Shown: in pieces, positions 12,796 through 20,429 of the stretch
How positions within the stretch are numbered: the stretch's first letter is position 1
How the letters are laid out: each line of letters starts with the position of its first letter
DNA from: Litoreibacter albidus
GTDB lineage: Bacteria; Pseudomonadota; Alphaproteobacteria; Rhodobacterales; Rhodobacteraceae
Assembly: GCF_900107015.1 (NCBI RefSeq)
Contig: NZ_FNOI01000002.1
Location: 620,001 to 684,000 of the forward strand
Reading direction: 5' to 3'
DNA length: 64,000 nucleotides
Notes under the pieces: generated by a model
What the model was told of the DNA's origin: nothing
Database searches by the model: none
The model's input: the letters and a program-made list of their open reading frames with translations, nothing else
Position numbers and translations under genes: made by a program

Positions 12796-13412
12796 GCCGT
12801 CGCCTCCTCAGCAGTTAATAGCCCATGTGACACCAGACACTCTGCCCAGCCCTGCGGGTTCTCAAACAAATGTGCGTTCCAGCCACGTGACCGCGCCATG
12901 TCAATATTATCCGCACGGTCGTCTGCGAACAGCAGTGTCTCGGGTGCGTGCCCGCAGTCGTCTTCCAGCATCTGGTATATTTTAGGGTCCGGCTTGATCA
13001 CCTGCATATGGCCAGAGATGTAGCGCCGGTCGAATTCACCCAGATAGCTGTAAATGGTTTCTGCGTAGTCAAAGCTGCCGATCCCGAAGTTGGTAAGCGC
13101 GAAAACGGGCACCCCTTTCGCCCGAAGAGCACGGAGCAGTTTTACCGAGTGGTCTATCGTCGGCGATGCCATCTCGATCCAGTGATCGTGCCACATCCGT
13201 ATCTCATCACGCCATTCTGGATAGGCTTCGGCAGTCTCGTAGATCGTTTCCTTGAACGGCTGCCCCATGTCGACCTTGTCGTTCATGCCGTGCAAATCCA
13301 CCGCCGCGAACATGGCTTTGCGACGCTCCTCGCCGATGGCGCTGTCGTAGAAGCGTTCGGGGTTCCACTCGATCAGCACGTTGCCGATGTCAAAAATAAC
13401 CGCTTTTATCAT
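12792..13412 (-). CDS. HAD-superfamily hydrolase (phosphatase), subfamily IA
   Basis: A 206-residue HAD protein. Motif I is FDIGNVLIEWNP (nucleophile and acid Asp region), motif II is ALTNFG with the conserved Thr, and motif IV is LLFADDRADNIDMA. The helical cap of about 75 residues after motif I fits the YihX-like group, which dephosphorylates small sugar phosphates. The substrate is unknown. The ATG overlaps the fghA stop as ATGA, and the stop overlaps the next start, so the gene sits in the middle of a coupled operon. Confidence 0.88.
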   Translation of the reverse strand: MIKAVIFDIGNVLIEWNPERFYDSAIGEERRKAMFAAVDLHGMNDKVDMGQPFKETIYETAEAYPEWRDEIRMWHDHWIEMASPTIDHSVKLLRALRAKGVPVFALTNFGIGSFDYAETIYSYLGEFDRRYISGHMQVIKPDPKIYQMLEDDCGHAPETLLFADDRADNIDMARSRGWNAHLFENPQGWAECLVSHGLLTAEEATA

Positions 13413-14239
13413 GCGTACAACGCCTCTGCGTGGAAGGTGATGTGATCTTCGATGAAGGTAGATACGAAGAAGTAAGAGTGGTCGTAGCCCGGCTGCATCC
13501 GGAACGTCAGCTCTTGCCGACGTTGTGCAGCAGCGCTCGCTAGGGTTTCGGGTTTAAGCAGATCAAGGAACTGGTCTTTCGTTCCCACGTCAATCAGGAC
13601 AGGCCCATCAAATCCACGCTCCGCCATCAGAAGGCTGGCGTCATGGCTTGCCCATGCCGCTTCGTCAGACCCTAAATATGCGGTCAGTTGCTTTTTGCCC
13701 CAGTCGGATCCCGTCGGGTTACAGATGGGGGCGAAGGCGGATACGCTGGTAAAACGGCCAGCTTCCTTCATTGCCATGGTCAGCGCGCCGTGTCCGCCCA
13801 TGGAATGTCCTGTGATCGCCTGACGCGCGCCATCAATCGGGAATTCCTTCAGCACAAGATCCGTTAAATCCTTGGTGACGTAGTCGTACATCTGAAAATG
13901 TGGCGCCCACGGTTTTTGGGTCGCGTTTACATAGAACCCCGCGCCCTGACCCAGATCGTATGCGTCGTCATCTGCGACGCCTTCGCCGCGTGGTGATGTA
14001 TCGGGAAAAATCAGGGCGATGCCTTGTTCAGCGGCCCAGCCTTGGGCTGCGGCTTTCACCATTGCGTTTTCATGCGTGCACGTCAGGCCGGACAGGTACC
14101 ACAAGACAGGCACGGGGCCGTCTTTCGCCTCCGCGGGAAGGAACAGGCCGAACGTCATATCGCAGTCGCAGCTGTCGGACCGGTGCGAATAAACCCCCTG
14201 AACCCCACCAAAGCAGGCGTTTTCCGAAATCGTTTTCAT
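13409..14239 (-). CDS. fghA: S-formylglutathione hydrolase
   Basis: A 276-residue esterase-D-type alpha/beta hydrolase. The nucleophile elbow is GHSMGGHGAL with Ser146, and the N-terminal VLWYLSGLTCTHEN segment is typical of FghA. It hydrolyses S-formylglutathione to formate and glutathione, the second step of glutathione-dependent formaldehyde oxidation. The first-step enzyme is encoded about 3.2 kb away (17405-18517) on the same strand. It starts 9 bases after the AEC transporter gene, behind a GGAGACACC site. Confidence 0.96.
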   Translation of the reverse strand: MKTISENACFGGVQGVYSHRSDSCDCDMTFGLFLPAEAKDGPVPVLWYLSGLTCTHENAMVKAAAQGWAAEQGIALIFPDTSPRGEGVADDDAYDLGQGAGFYVNATQKPWAPHFQMYDYVTKDLTDLVLKEFPIDGARQAITGHSMGGHGALTMAMKEAGRFTSVSAFAPICNPTGSDWGKKQLTAYLGSDEAAWASHDASLLMAERGFDGPVLIDVGTKDQFLDLLKPETLASAAAQRRQELTFRMQPGYDHSYFFVSTFIEDHITFHAEALYA

Positions 14240-14248
14240 GGTGTCTCC

Positions 14249-15172
14249 TTAACTTACCCAACCGATGATTAATGAAACGGTAAGGATGCTGACGGCGGTT
14301 GAAATCAAAATACTGGCGGATACCCGTGTCGGGGCAACCCCGTAATGTTGGGCTATCATGTAAACGTTGCCCGCGACTGGCAAAGCGGCGGCGGCGACCA
14401 TCACGGATGCCGCGTAAGGATCCACCGAGAAAAGCCAAAGGGCGGAAACGGCAACGAAGGCGGGGTGCAGCGCCAGCTTGCAAAACGACAGCCAAGACGC
14501 CACTTCCATCCGCTCCGCAGATTTGGAGGCGAGCGATGCGCCGATCGCGAACAAGGCTCCGGGCGTTGCTGCGCCCCCCAGAATGAATAAGAATTCGTTG
14601 AGAGGATCAGGAATGGGCATGGCGGAAGCTGACCAAGCAAAGCCAAGAACTGAGGATACGATCATCGGGTTCTTCACCAACCCAAGGCCCACAGTTTGCA
14701 AGACGCTGAAAGACATGCGACCCTCGCGCGAACCTGTGATCAAGATCACGACGAGGCTACCAAAGAAGATCAGGTCGACGGCTAAAGACAACATCACAGG
14801 CCCGATGGCCTTTTCACCCATTAACAGGACCAGCATCGGCACACCCAGAAAGCCGACGTTGCCGATGACGCCGCACTGCGCCTCGATGGCGGCTTCCTCT
14901 ATGGGGCGTTTTCGGATCAACGCAACGACGGTGACCACAACATAGAGGAGCGCGGTCGCCCAGAAGTATGCGCCGATATAGGACCAATCCAGTATCTCCG
15001 CCAACTCTAGGTTGGCCGAAAATCGGAACAGCATGGCAGATAGCGCGAAGTAGAAGACGAACTTTGTCAGATAGCCTGTGGCCTCGGGCGTGAAAAACTT
15101 CACGCGACCGGCCCAGTACCCTACGCCGATAACAGCGAAAAACGGCAGTGTTTTTAAGAATATTTCCAACAT
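14249..15172 (-). CDS. AEC-family (auxin efflux carrier-like) transporter
   Basis: About 307 residues with ten hydrophobic segments split by a central loop, as in the AEC family. Members move auxin in plants and malonate, malate or other organic anions in bacteria. The substrate here is unknown; the nearby formaldehyde gene suggests a small carboxylate at most by inference. I chose ATG at 15172, which follows GGGGGGT, over the ATG at 15190 whose first codons contain that ribosome site. It lies between mbfA and fghA in one run. Confidence 0.87.
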   Translation of the reverse strand: MLEIFLKTLPFFAVIGVGYWAGRVKFFTPEATGYLTKFVFYFALSAMLFRFSANLELAEILDWSYIGAYFWATALLYVVVTVVALIRKRPIEEAAIEAQCGVIGNVGFLGVPMLVLLMGEKAIGPVMLSLAVDLIFFGSLVVILITGSREGRMSFSVLQTVGLGLVKNPMIVSSVLGFAWSASAMPIPDPLNEFLFILGGAATPGALFAIGASLASKSAERMEVASWLSFCKLALHPAFVAVSALWLFSVDPYAASVMVAAAALPVAGNVYMIAQHYGVAPTRVSASILISTAVSILTVSLIIGWVS

Positions 15173-15214
15173 TGTACCCCCCGATAGCATGGTCTCGGGG
15201 GGCGCAAAAGCCGC

Positions 15215-16189
15215 TTAGCCGCTGCCGATCAAAACACCCGCCGCCAGCACAAGTGCGCCGCCCAGAACGACTTGCATCGCAGCCCTGAAAAATGGCGTCT
15301 CCATAAAGCGGTTTTGAATCCACGCGATGGCCCACAGCTCAATAAACACAACGATCACGGCGATGGTTGTCGCGGTCCAGAAGTCAGTGATCAGATATGG
15401 CAAGGCATGACCGAGTCCGCCGATGGTGGTCATGATGCCAGAGGCAAAGCCGCGCTTCCATGGGGAGCCACGGCCCGACAATTGACCGTCATCCGACGCT
15501 GCTTCTGTGAACCCCATGGAGATACCGGCCCCCACAGACGCCGCCAATCCAACTAGGAAGGTGTCCCACGTGTTTCCCGTCGCAAACGCGGCCGCAAAAA
15601 TCGGTGCCAAGGTTGAAACCGACCCGTCCATCAGGCCGGCCAGCCCAGGCTGTACCCACGTCAGGACAAACTGGCGGTGCGCTTCCTTGTCTTCGGTCTC
15701 CAACGTCTGGCCGTCAATTTTTGCGGCCAGGTCGGTTGCTTGCTGCTCATGACCTGCTTCTGCGGCAGCGAGATCGCCCAACAGCTTGCGGGTGTCGGCG
15801 TCTTGGGTGCGCGTCGCGGCCAACTCGTAGAACCGCTGCGCATCGCGCTCCATCTGTGCCGCCTGCTCGCGGATTTTTTCCAAGCCCAGGTTTTCGACTA
15901 ACCAGATAGGCGCACGCGCATAGAAGCCTGCCACGTGTTCGCGCCGCAAAAGCGGGATGACCTCGCCGAACCGCTTCTTGTGTAGGTCAATCAGCATCTT
16001 ACGGTGGGTGTCTTCTTCTGCGGCCATGACGTCAAAAATCTCGGCAGTCGCCGCGAAGTCGTCGCGCAGGCGTTCCGCATAGCCACGATAAATGCGCGCG
16101 TCATCCTCCTCTGAGGATATGGCGAGGGCGAGAACTTCTTGTTCGGACAGGTCGGTGAAGCGACGGCGGAAGCTGATGGACGGAAGCAT
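15215..16189 (-). CDS. mbfA: Membrane-bound ferritin MbfA (ferritin-like domain fused to VIT1/CCC1-type transporter)
   Basis: A 324-residue fusion. Residues 1 to about 160 form a ferritin-like four-helix bundle with repeated E..H/ExxH iron ligands (EEDDARIY, EEDTHRKM, EAGHEQQ). Residues about 165-324 form a VIT1/CCC1 membrane domain with the DGSVSTLAPIFAAAFAT segment. In Agrobacterium and Bradyrhizobium MbfA exports iron and protects against iron and peroxide stress, and is repressed by Irr in low iron (established). Start ATG has GGAG six bases upstream, and an Irr-type palindrome lies just beyond. It is the first gene of a minus-strand run of five. Confidence 0.94.
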   Translation of the reverse strand: MLPSISFRRRFTDLSEQEVLALAISSEEDDARIYRGYAERLRDDFAATAEIFDVMAAEEDTHRKMLIDLHKKRFGEVIPLLRREHVAGFYARAPIWLVENLGLEKIREQAAQMERDAQRFYELAATRTQDADTRKLLGDLAAAEAGHEQQATDLAAKIDGQTLETEDKEAHRQFVLTWVQPGLAGLMDGSVSTLAPIFAAAFATGNTWDTFLVGLAASVGAGISMGFTEAASDDGQLSGRGSPWKRGFASGIMTTIGGLGHALPYLITDFWTATTIAVIVVFIELWAIAWIQNRFMETPFFRAAMQVVLGGALVLAAGVLIGSG

Positions 16190-16201
16190 GTGAACTCCAA
16201 G

Positions 16202-16218
16202 TTTAGAATTATTCTAAG
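16202..16218. promoter_or_regulatory. Irr box (iron control element) in front of mbfA
   Basis: The sequence TTTAGAATTATTCTAAG is a near-perfect palindrome with TTAGAA and TTCTAA arms around three bases. It matches the alphaproteobacterial ICE/Irr consensus as I remember it (TTTAGAA-N3-TTCTAAA). Its edge is 13 bases from the mbfA ATG, a repressor position, and mbfA is a known Irr target. Confidence 0.82.
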
Positions 16219-16253
16219 GTACACGGGTTGGGGTAAGTTTCAAGCCCTTCGAA

Positions 16254-16330
16254 AACTAAACTGATTAGTTCATAAGTGACTTGAATATCTAAACGACTCG
16301 GTTTAGATGGAAAATATGAACCGAACGGTT
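16254..16330. promoter_or_regulatory. Cluster of three inverted repeats, probable operators
   Basis: Three palindromes lie side by side between mbfA and the small secreted protein. 16254-16270 has arms AACTAA and TTAGTT around five bases. 16288-16307 has arms TCTAAAC and GTTTAGA around six bases. 16319-16330 has arms AACCG and CGGTT around two bases. Spacing and size fit a TetR-type or similar dimer. The string AAACTAAACTG of the first site recurs in front of the tetR gene (16691-16701). The binding protein is inferred, not shown. Confidence 0.55.
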
Positions 16331-16351
16331 TACTTTTTAAGGATCGAAACC

Positions 16352-16618
16352 ATGACTATTCTCAAGCCTGCCATCATCGCCGCTATAATCGCCTTTGCTA
16401 GCCCTGCGCTGGCAGGTGGCGGCCCGTCGTTTGTCTACTTTCCCACCCTGACCTACCCAGAGCACGGCGCGACCGTCAGCAAGGACGCGCAGGCGCGTCA
16501 TGTGAACACCGGAAATGTATGCGCGCAGCCTGTGCACAGCGCTGATGCGCGCCCAAATGCCTGCGGAACCTTGGCCGGACACGATCTGGCAAGCCGCAAG
16601 CCTGATCGCGACCGGTAG
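16352..16618 (+). CDS. Small secreted protein of unknown function, 88 aa
   Basis: The N-terminus is a clean Sec signal peptide: a Lys, a hydrophobic run, and an ALA-GGG cleavage site near residue 21. The mature part, about 67 residues, is hydrophilic with two Cys (in NVCAQ and NACGT) that could form a disulfide. I do not recognise a family. The ATG at 16352 follows AAGGA at a good distance; upstream in-frame ATGs at 16307 and 16316 would read through probable operators. A hairpin follows the stop. Confidence 0.6.
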   Translation: MTILKPAIIAAIIAFASPALAGGGPSFVYFPTLTYPEHGATVSKDAQARHVNTGNVCAQPVHSADARPNACGTLAGHDLASRKPDRDR

Positions 16619-16644
16619 CTCCCCCCTACTTTGGTTGCTGATCG

Positions 16645-16666
16645 GGGCGGGCTGCGAAGTCCGCCC
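16645..16666 (+). terminator. Hairpin after the small secreted protein gene
   Basis: GGGCGG pairs with CCGCCC and the stem extends three pairs to a GCGA tetraloop, nine pairs in all. There is no T tract after it, so termination strength is uncertain. Confidence 0.4.
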
Positions 16667-16690
16667 TTAACCCTGCGGCAGTTGTTGCCG

Positions 16691-16701
16691 AAACTAAACT
16701 G
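16691..16701. promoter_or_regulatory. Possible operator half-site upstream of tetR
   Basis: AAACTAAACTG, followed by GAT after one G, repeats the left half of the palindrome at 16254. It is 22 bases before the GTG of the tetR gene and next to an AT-rich TATATAA stretch (16709-16715) that could be a -10 region. This suggests autoregulation and shared control with the 16.3-kb promoter. Confidence 0.4.
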
Positions 16702-16722
16702 GATGGTCTATATAAGCAGAAA

Positions 16723-17358
16723 GTGGCGGGAGACACTGACTTGGACGGAAGCACACCTGAAATAAAGCGCGGTCGAAAATATGACCAAGTGATCGCGGGC
16801 GCACGCGACGTTTTTCTAGCTCAAGGCTTTGAAGGCGCAAGTGTTGACCTGATCGCGAAAGAGGCGAATGTTTCCAAGGCGACGCTCTATAGCTACTTTC
16901 CAGACAAGCGAATTCTATTCATTGAGGTGGCAAAGCAGGAATGCGCGTCGCAAGCGGAGCGAGCGTTGCAAGTCGATGCGCCCGATGTGCCTGTTCGGGA
17001 AATGCTGACGACGACGGCGCACAAAATGATGGAGTTGCTGACTTCCAACTTCGCCCAACGTATTTTCCGTATCTGCGTCGCGGAATCTGACCGCTTTCCA
17101 GAGTTGGGTCGAGAGTTTTACTTGTCCGGCCCCAAGTTGTTGGAAGACCGCCTTAGCGCCTACTTTGAACATGCCTGCGCGCGCGGCGAGCTGAAAATCG
17201 ACGATATCGAGCTTGCAGCGATGCAGTTTCAAGAGCTGGTAAAGTCAGAGATTTTTGTGAAGATGGTTTTCAACATCATCGAAAAGCCTACGAAGGCCCA
17301 AGTTGACCGGATCATTGACGGCGCTGTCGAGATGTTTCTGGCCCGTTACGGCGTTTAA
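16723..17358 (+). CDS. TetR/AcrR-family transcriptional regulator
   Basis: About 205-211 residues. The N-terminal TetR helix-turn-helix spans residues 20-65, with the recognition segment VSKATLYSYFPDK. The C-terminal ligand domain (FAQRIFRICVAESDRFPELGREFY) resembles the AefR-like TetR_C_7 group. GTG at 16723 and TTG at 16741 are possible starts; the TTG has GGGAG at a better distance, while the GTG has none, so the protein may be six residues shorter. Likely targets are its own promoter and the palindromes at 16.25-16.33 kb (inferred). Its ligand is unknown. Confidence 0.92.
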   Translation: MAGDTDLDGSTPEIKRGRKYDQVIAGARDVFLAQGFEGASVDLIAKEANVSKATLYSYFPDKRILFIEVAKQECASQAERALQVDAPDVPVREMLTTTAHKMMELLTSNFAQRIFRICVAESDRFPELGREFYLSGPKLLEDRLSAYFEHACARGELKIDDIELAAMQFQELVKSEIFVKMVFNIIEKPTKAQVDRIIDGAVEMFLARYGV

Positions 17359-17368
17359 CGCGGACGGT

Positions 17369-17393
17369 TGAGGGCGACCAGAAGCCGCCCTCA
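17369..17393. terminator. Hairpin between convergent tetR and formaldehyde dehydrogenase genes
   Basis: TGAGGGCG pairs with CGCCCTCA around a nine-base loop. It lies between two convergent stop codons and could act in either direction, though neither side has a clear T run. Confidence 0.5.
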
Positions 17394-17404
17394 TAACCCT
17401 TGAT

Positions 17405-18517
17405 CTAGTAGAGCACGACCGAGCGGATAGACTCGCCCGAATGCATCAGATCGAACCCTTTATTGATGTCTTCAAGGCCCATGGTGTGGGTGATCATCGG
17501 GTCGATCTCGATTTTTCCTTCCATGTACCAATCCACAATTTTTGGCACATCCGTGCGCCCGCGCGCGCCACCAAACGCAGTCCCGCGCCAGCTGCGGCCC
17601 GTCACCAACTGGAACGGGCGGGTGCTGATTTCTGCACCAGCAGGCGCAACCCCGATGATGATGGATTCGCCCCAGCCTTTGTGCGCGGCTTCAAGCGCGG
17701 TACGCATAACGCTGACGTTGCCAGTCGCGTCGAAGGTGTAATCCGCGCCGCCTTTCGTAAGGGCCACGAGGTAGGCCACCAGATCGCCGTCCACCTCCGA
17801 CGGGTTCACGAAGTCAGTCATGCCAAACCGCGTGGCCATTTCTACTTTGGATGGGTTCAGATCAACGCCGACGATTTGGTCAGCCCCTGCAAGGCGCAGC
17901 CCTTGGATGACGTTAAGGCCAATGCCGCCCAATCCGAACACGATTGCGCGGGAGCCGATTTCCACTTTTGCTGTGTTGATGACCGCGCCGATCCCGGTTG
18001 TGACGCCGCAGCCGATGTAGCAGATCTTGTCGAACGGCGCGTCCTCGCGGACCTTCGCCAGCGCAATTTCGGGCACCACGGAGTGGTTCGCGAAGGTGGA
18101 GCACCCCATGTAATGCAGAATCGGGTCGCCATCGAGCGTGCTAAACCGCGACGTGCCGTCAGGCATTAGCCCCTGCCCCTGCGTGGTGCGGATGGACTGG
18201 CACAAGTTGGTTTTCGGGTTCAGACAGTATTCACACTCACGGCATTCCGGCGTGTAGAGCGGGATGACGTGATCCCCCTTCTTCAGTGTAGTGACGCCGG
18301 GGCCCACGTCGACAACAACACCCGCACCTTCATGGCCAAGAATTGCAGGGAACAGCCCCTCAGGGTCAGCACCAGATTTGGTGAATTCGTCCGTGTGGCA
18401 AATGCCCGTGGCCTTCATTTCAACCAGAACCTCGCCCTCACGTGGGCCGTCTAGGTTCACATCCATAATTTCCAGCGGTTTTCCGGCTTGGACGGCGACA
18501 GCAGCTCTCGTACGCAT
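17405..18517 (-). CDS. frmA: S-(hydroxymethyl)glutathione dehydrogenase / class III alcohol dehydrogenase
   Basis: A 370-residue zinc alcohol dehydrogenase of class III. Catalytic zinc ligands lie in GICHTDEFT and GHEGAG; the structural zinc site is the four-Cys loop ECRECEYC...C; the NAD motif is GLGGIGLNVIQG. It oxidises the spontaneous adduct of formaldehyde and glutathione to S-formylglutathione, which FghA (13409-14239) then hydrolyses. In Rhodobacter the equivalent gene is called adhI. The gene is monocistronic here, convergent with tetR. ATG is preceded by GGATC. Confidence 0.96.
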   Translation of the reverse strand: MRTRAAVAVQAGKPLEIMDVNLDGPREGEVLVEMKATGICHTDEFTKSGADPEGLFPAILGHEGAGVVVDVGPGVTTLKKGDHVIPLYTPECRECEYCLNPKTNLCQSIRTTQGQGLMPDGTSRFSTLDGDPILHYMGCSTFANHSVVPEIALAKVREDAPFDKICYIGCGVTTGIGAVINTAKVEIGSRAIVFGLGGIGLNVIQGLRLAGADQIVGVDLNPSKVEMATRFGMTDFVNPSEVDGDLVAYLVALTKGGADYTFDATGNVSVMRTALEAAHKGWGESIIIGVAPAGAEISTRPFQLVTGRSWRGTAFGGARGRTDVPKIVDWYMEGKIEIDPMITHTMGLEDINKGFDLMHSGESIRSVVLY

Positions 18518-18624
18518 ATGGGGAGATCCTTCAATGATGAGTTCGGGGCAATCTCGCGCATAGTTCCGCCGAAATCAATTGGCTAAGGTTTGCCCTGCAA
18601 GCGCTGAGGCACTAAACCGCTGGA

Positions 18625-18894
18625 ATGCGATTCCTTATCCCCCTCCTCGTGTTGCTGGCTGCGTGCGGCGACGAATTTACTGATCCGGCCGAGTTTGACG
18701 GCGAGCCGCGTTGTGGCGCTGAGAACTACTATGAGCTGCTGGGAAAGCGGGCATCTGTGCTCGACACCATTGATCTGCCAAGCACCGCCCGTGTGCTGCG
18801 TCCGGACGATGTGATCACAATGGATTTCAGTCCTGACCGGCTCACAATCGACATCGACCGTTCCGAGCTGATCACAAGCGTGACCTGCCGTTAA
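18625..18894 (+). CDS. I78-family peptidase inhibitor lipoprotein, 89 aa
   Basis: A signal peptide ends in LLAAC, a lipobox with Cys14, so this is a small lipoprotein. The mature domain matches the bacterial I78 (potato inhibitor-like) fold: a Cys-Gly-Ala-Glu-Asn-Tyr start, LLGKRASVLD, RVLRPDDVITMDF and a final Cys before the stop. Family members inhibit serine peptidases such as subtilisin and elastase. It stands alone, divergent from frmA, and 53 bases before mtgA. Confidence 0.85.
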   Translation: MRFLIPLLVLLAACGDEFTDPAEFDGEPRCGAENYYELLGKRASVLDTIDLPSTARVLRPDDVITMDFSPDRLTIDIDRSELITSVTCR

Positions 18895-18913
18895 CCCAGC
18901 GCGTGACAAGCCT

Positions 18914-18941
18914 TTGACCACGTCCTCAATCGCGATAGAAC
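18914..18941 (+). promoter_or_regulatory. Possible promoter of mtgA
   Basis: TTGACC (18914-18919), a 16-base spacer and TAGAAC (18936-18941). The predicted start point falls at or just before the ATG at 18948, which would give a leaderless transcript. No Shine-Dalgarno sequence is visible there, which fits. Based on eye-matching only. Confidence 0.3.
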
Positions 18942-18947
18942 AACGAT

Positions 18948-19706
18948 ATGGCAAAGGCAGCAAAGAAACCGCGTAAGCGGACGAAACCGGCACCGAAGGC
19001 GCAGCCCAAAAGGTCGATTTTCTGGTGGATCGGTGTTGCGCCGATATTGGCGGTGCGCTGGGGCTGGCGACTGCTGATGGTCGCGCTGCTGTTTACTGTC
19101 CTGATCGTGGCGCTCTATGCCTTCGTGAATCCGCCGACCACGATCTACATTTTCTCGGAGACGTGGCGGCTGGATGAAACCCGCCGCGAATGGCGTGATA
19201 TCGAAAGCATTTCGCCGCATATGGCCAACGCCATCGTCGCCGCTGAGGATGCCAATTTCTGCAATCACTGGGGCTTCGACATGGCCGCGATCCGTGATGC
19301 GCTGGAGGACGGTGGCGGTCGGGGGGCCTCCACAATATCGCAGCAAACCGTCAAGAACGTGTTCTTGTGGCATGGCCGGAACTGGACCCGAAAGGCGCTA
19401 GAGGCCGCGATCACCCCGATTGTCGAGGCGATTTGGAGCAAAAAGCGTGTGCTTGAGGTTTACATGAACGTCGCGGAATTTGACGAAGGGGTGTTCGGTG
19501 TGGGCGCTGCGGCACCTTGGTATTTCGGTGTGGACGCGAAGGATCTGACCATGCGCCAAGCCTCCCTGCTCGCTGCGATACTCCCGAACCCGAAGCAACG
19601 TTCAGCGAAAAATCCGACGGCTTATATCCAAAAACGTGCGCGATCTATTGCCGCTGGCGCGGCTACGATCCGTGCCGACGGGCGCAACGCCTGTTTCGAA
19701 GGTTGA
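18948..19706 (+). CDS. mtgA: Monofunctional peptidoglycan glycosyltransferase
   Basis: A 252-residue GT51 enzyme. A basic N-terminal tail (about 22 residues) leads into a single membrane anchor (about 25-60), then the catalytic domain with Glu100 in VAAEDANF, GASTISQQ and the KKRVLEVYMNVAEF motif. It polymerises lipid II into glycan strands at the outer face of the inner membrane. No transpeptidase domain is present, which separates it from pbpC elsewhere in the window. Confidence 0.95.
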   Translation: MAKAAKKPRKRTKPAPKAQPKRSIFWWIGVAPILAVRWGWRLLMVALLFTVLIVALYAFVNPPTTIYIFSETWRLDETRREWRDIESISPHMANAIVAAEDANFCNHWGFDMAAIRDALEDGGGRGASTISQQTVKNVFLWHGRNWTRKALEAAITPIVEAIWSKKRVLEVYMNVAEFDEGVFGVGAAAPWYFGVDAKDLTMRQASLLAAILPNPKQRSAKNPTAYIQKRARSIAAGAATIRADGRNACFEG

Positions 19707-19763
19707 TAAATTCGTGCAAGGTTGCCATGACATTCAAACTGTTCTCTCCCAATGGATAATGCG

Positions 19764-20429
19764 ATGAACCGCCTCTATCACGCCCCCCTTTCCCCTTTCT
19801 GTCGCAAGGTGCGCCTCGTCCTGGCCGAAAAAAAGGTCGAGGTTGAACTGGTTGAAGAACGCTACTGGGAACAGAATACCGACTTCATGCAGCGCAATCC
19901 TGCTGGCAAGGTGCCGATCCTGAAGATTGACAGCCAAACGTTGAGCGAGAGCCAAGCGATCTGCGAGTATCTGGAAGAAGTGATTCCAGAGCCCGCCTTG
20001 CTGCCCAAGAAACCCGAGGACCGCGCAGAGGTTCGGCGGCTGATTTTCTGGTTTGACGACAAGTTTCACCAAGAAGTGACGTCGAAGCTTCTGTATGAGC
20101 GCGTGAACAAAAAGATTATGGGTCAGGGGTATCCTGAAAGCCGCAATGTTAAGTTGGGCGCGCAGAAGATCAAATATCACATCGACTATATGGGCTGGTT
20201 GCTGGACCAGCGCCGCTGGCTTGGCGGTGATCAGTTGAGTCTCGCGGACTTTACCGCGGCTGCGCATTTCTCTTGTTTAGACTATATTCGTGACGTTGAT
20301 TGGAACCGCAACGCGAACGTTAAAGACTGGTACGCCAAAATTAAATCGCGGCCAGCGTTCCGGTCCATTCTTGCGGATCAGGTTCCGGGTTTCATCCAGC
20401 CGCCGCATTACGCGGACCTCGATTTTTGA
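19764..20429 (+). CDS. Glutathione S-transferase family protein
   Basis: About 221 residues. The N-terminal thioredoxin-like domain has [15 protein letters not shown] with a CRKV active-site region, then GKVPIL (cis-Pro) and [10 protein letters not shown]; the C-terminal helical domain has the [10 protein letters not shown] motif. The substrate is unknown. I chose ATG at 19764; an in-frame ATG at 19752 would add four residues. The stop overlaps the TTG start of queG as TTGA, so the pair is translationally coupled. Confidence 0.9.
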   Translation: MNRLYHAPLSPFCRKVRLVLAEKKVEVELVEERYWEQNTDFMQRNPAGKVPILKIDSQTLSESQAICEYLEEVIPEPALLPKKPEDRAEVRRLIFWFDDKFHQEVTSKLLYERVNKKIMGQGYPESRNVKLGAQKIKYHIDYMGWLLDQRRWLGGDQLSLADFTAAAHFSCLDYIRDVDWNRNANVKDWYAKIKSRPAFRSILADQVPGFIQPPHYADLDF

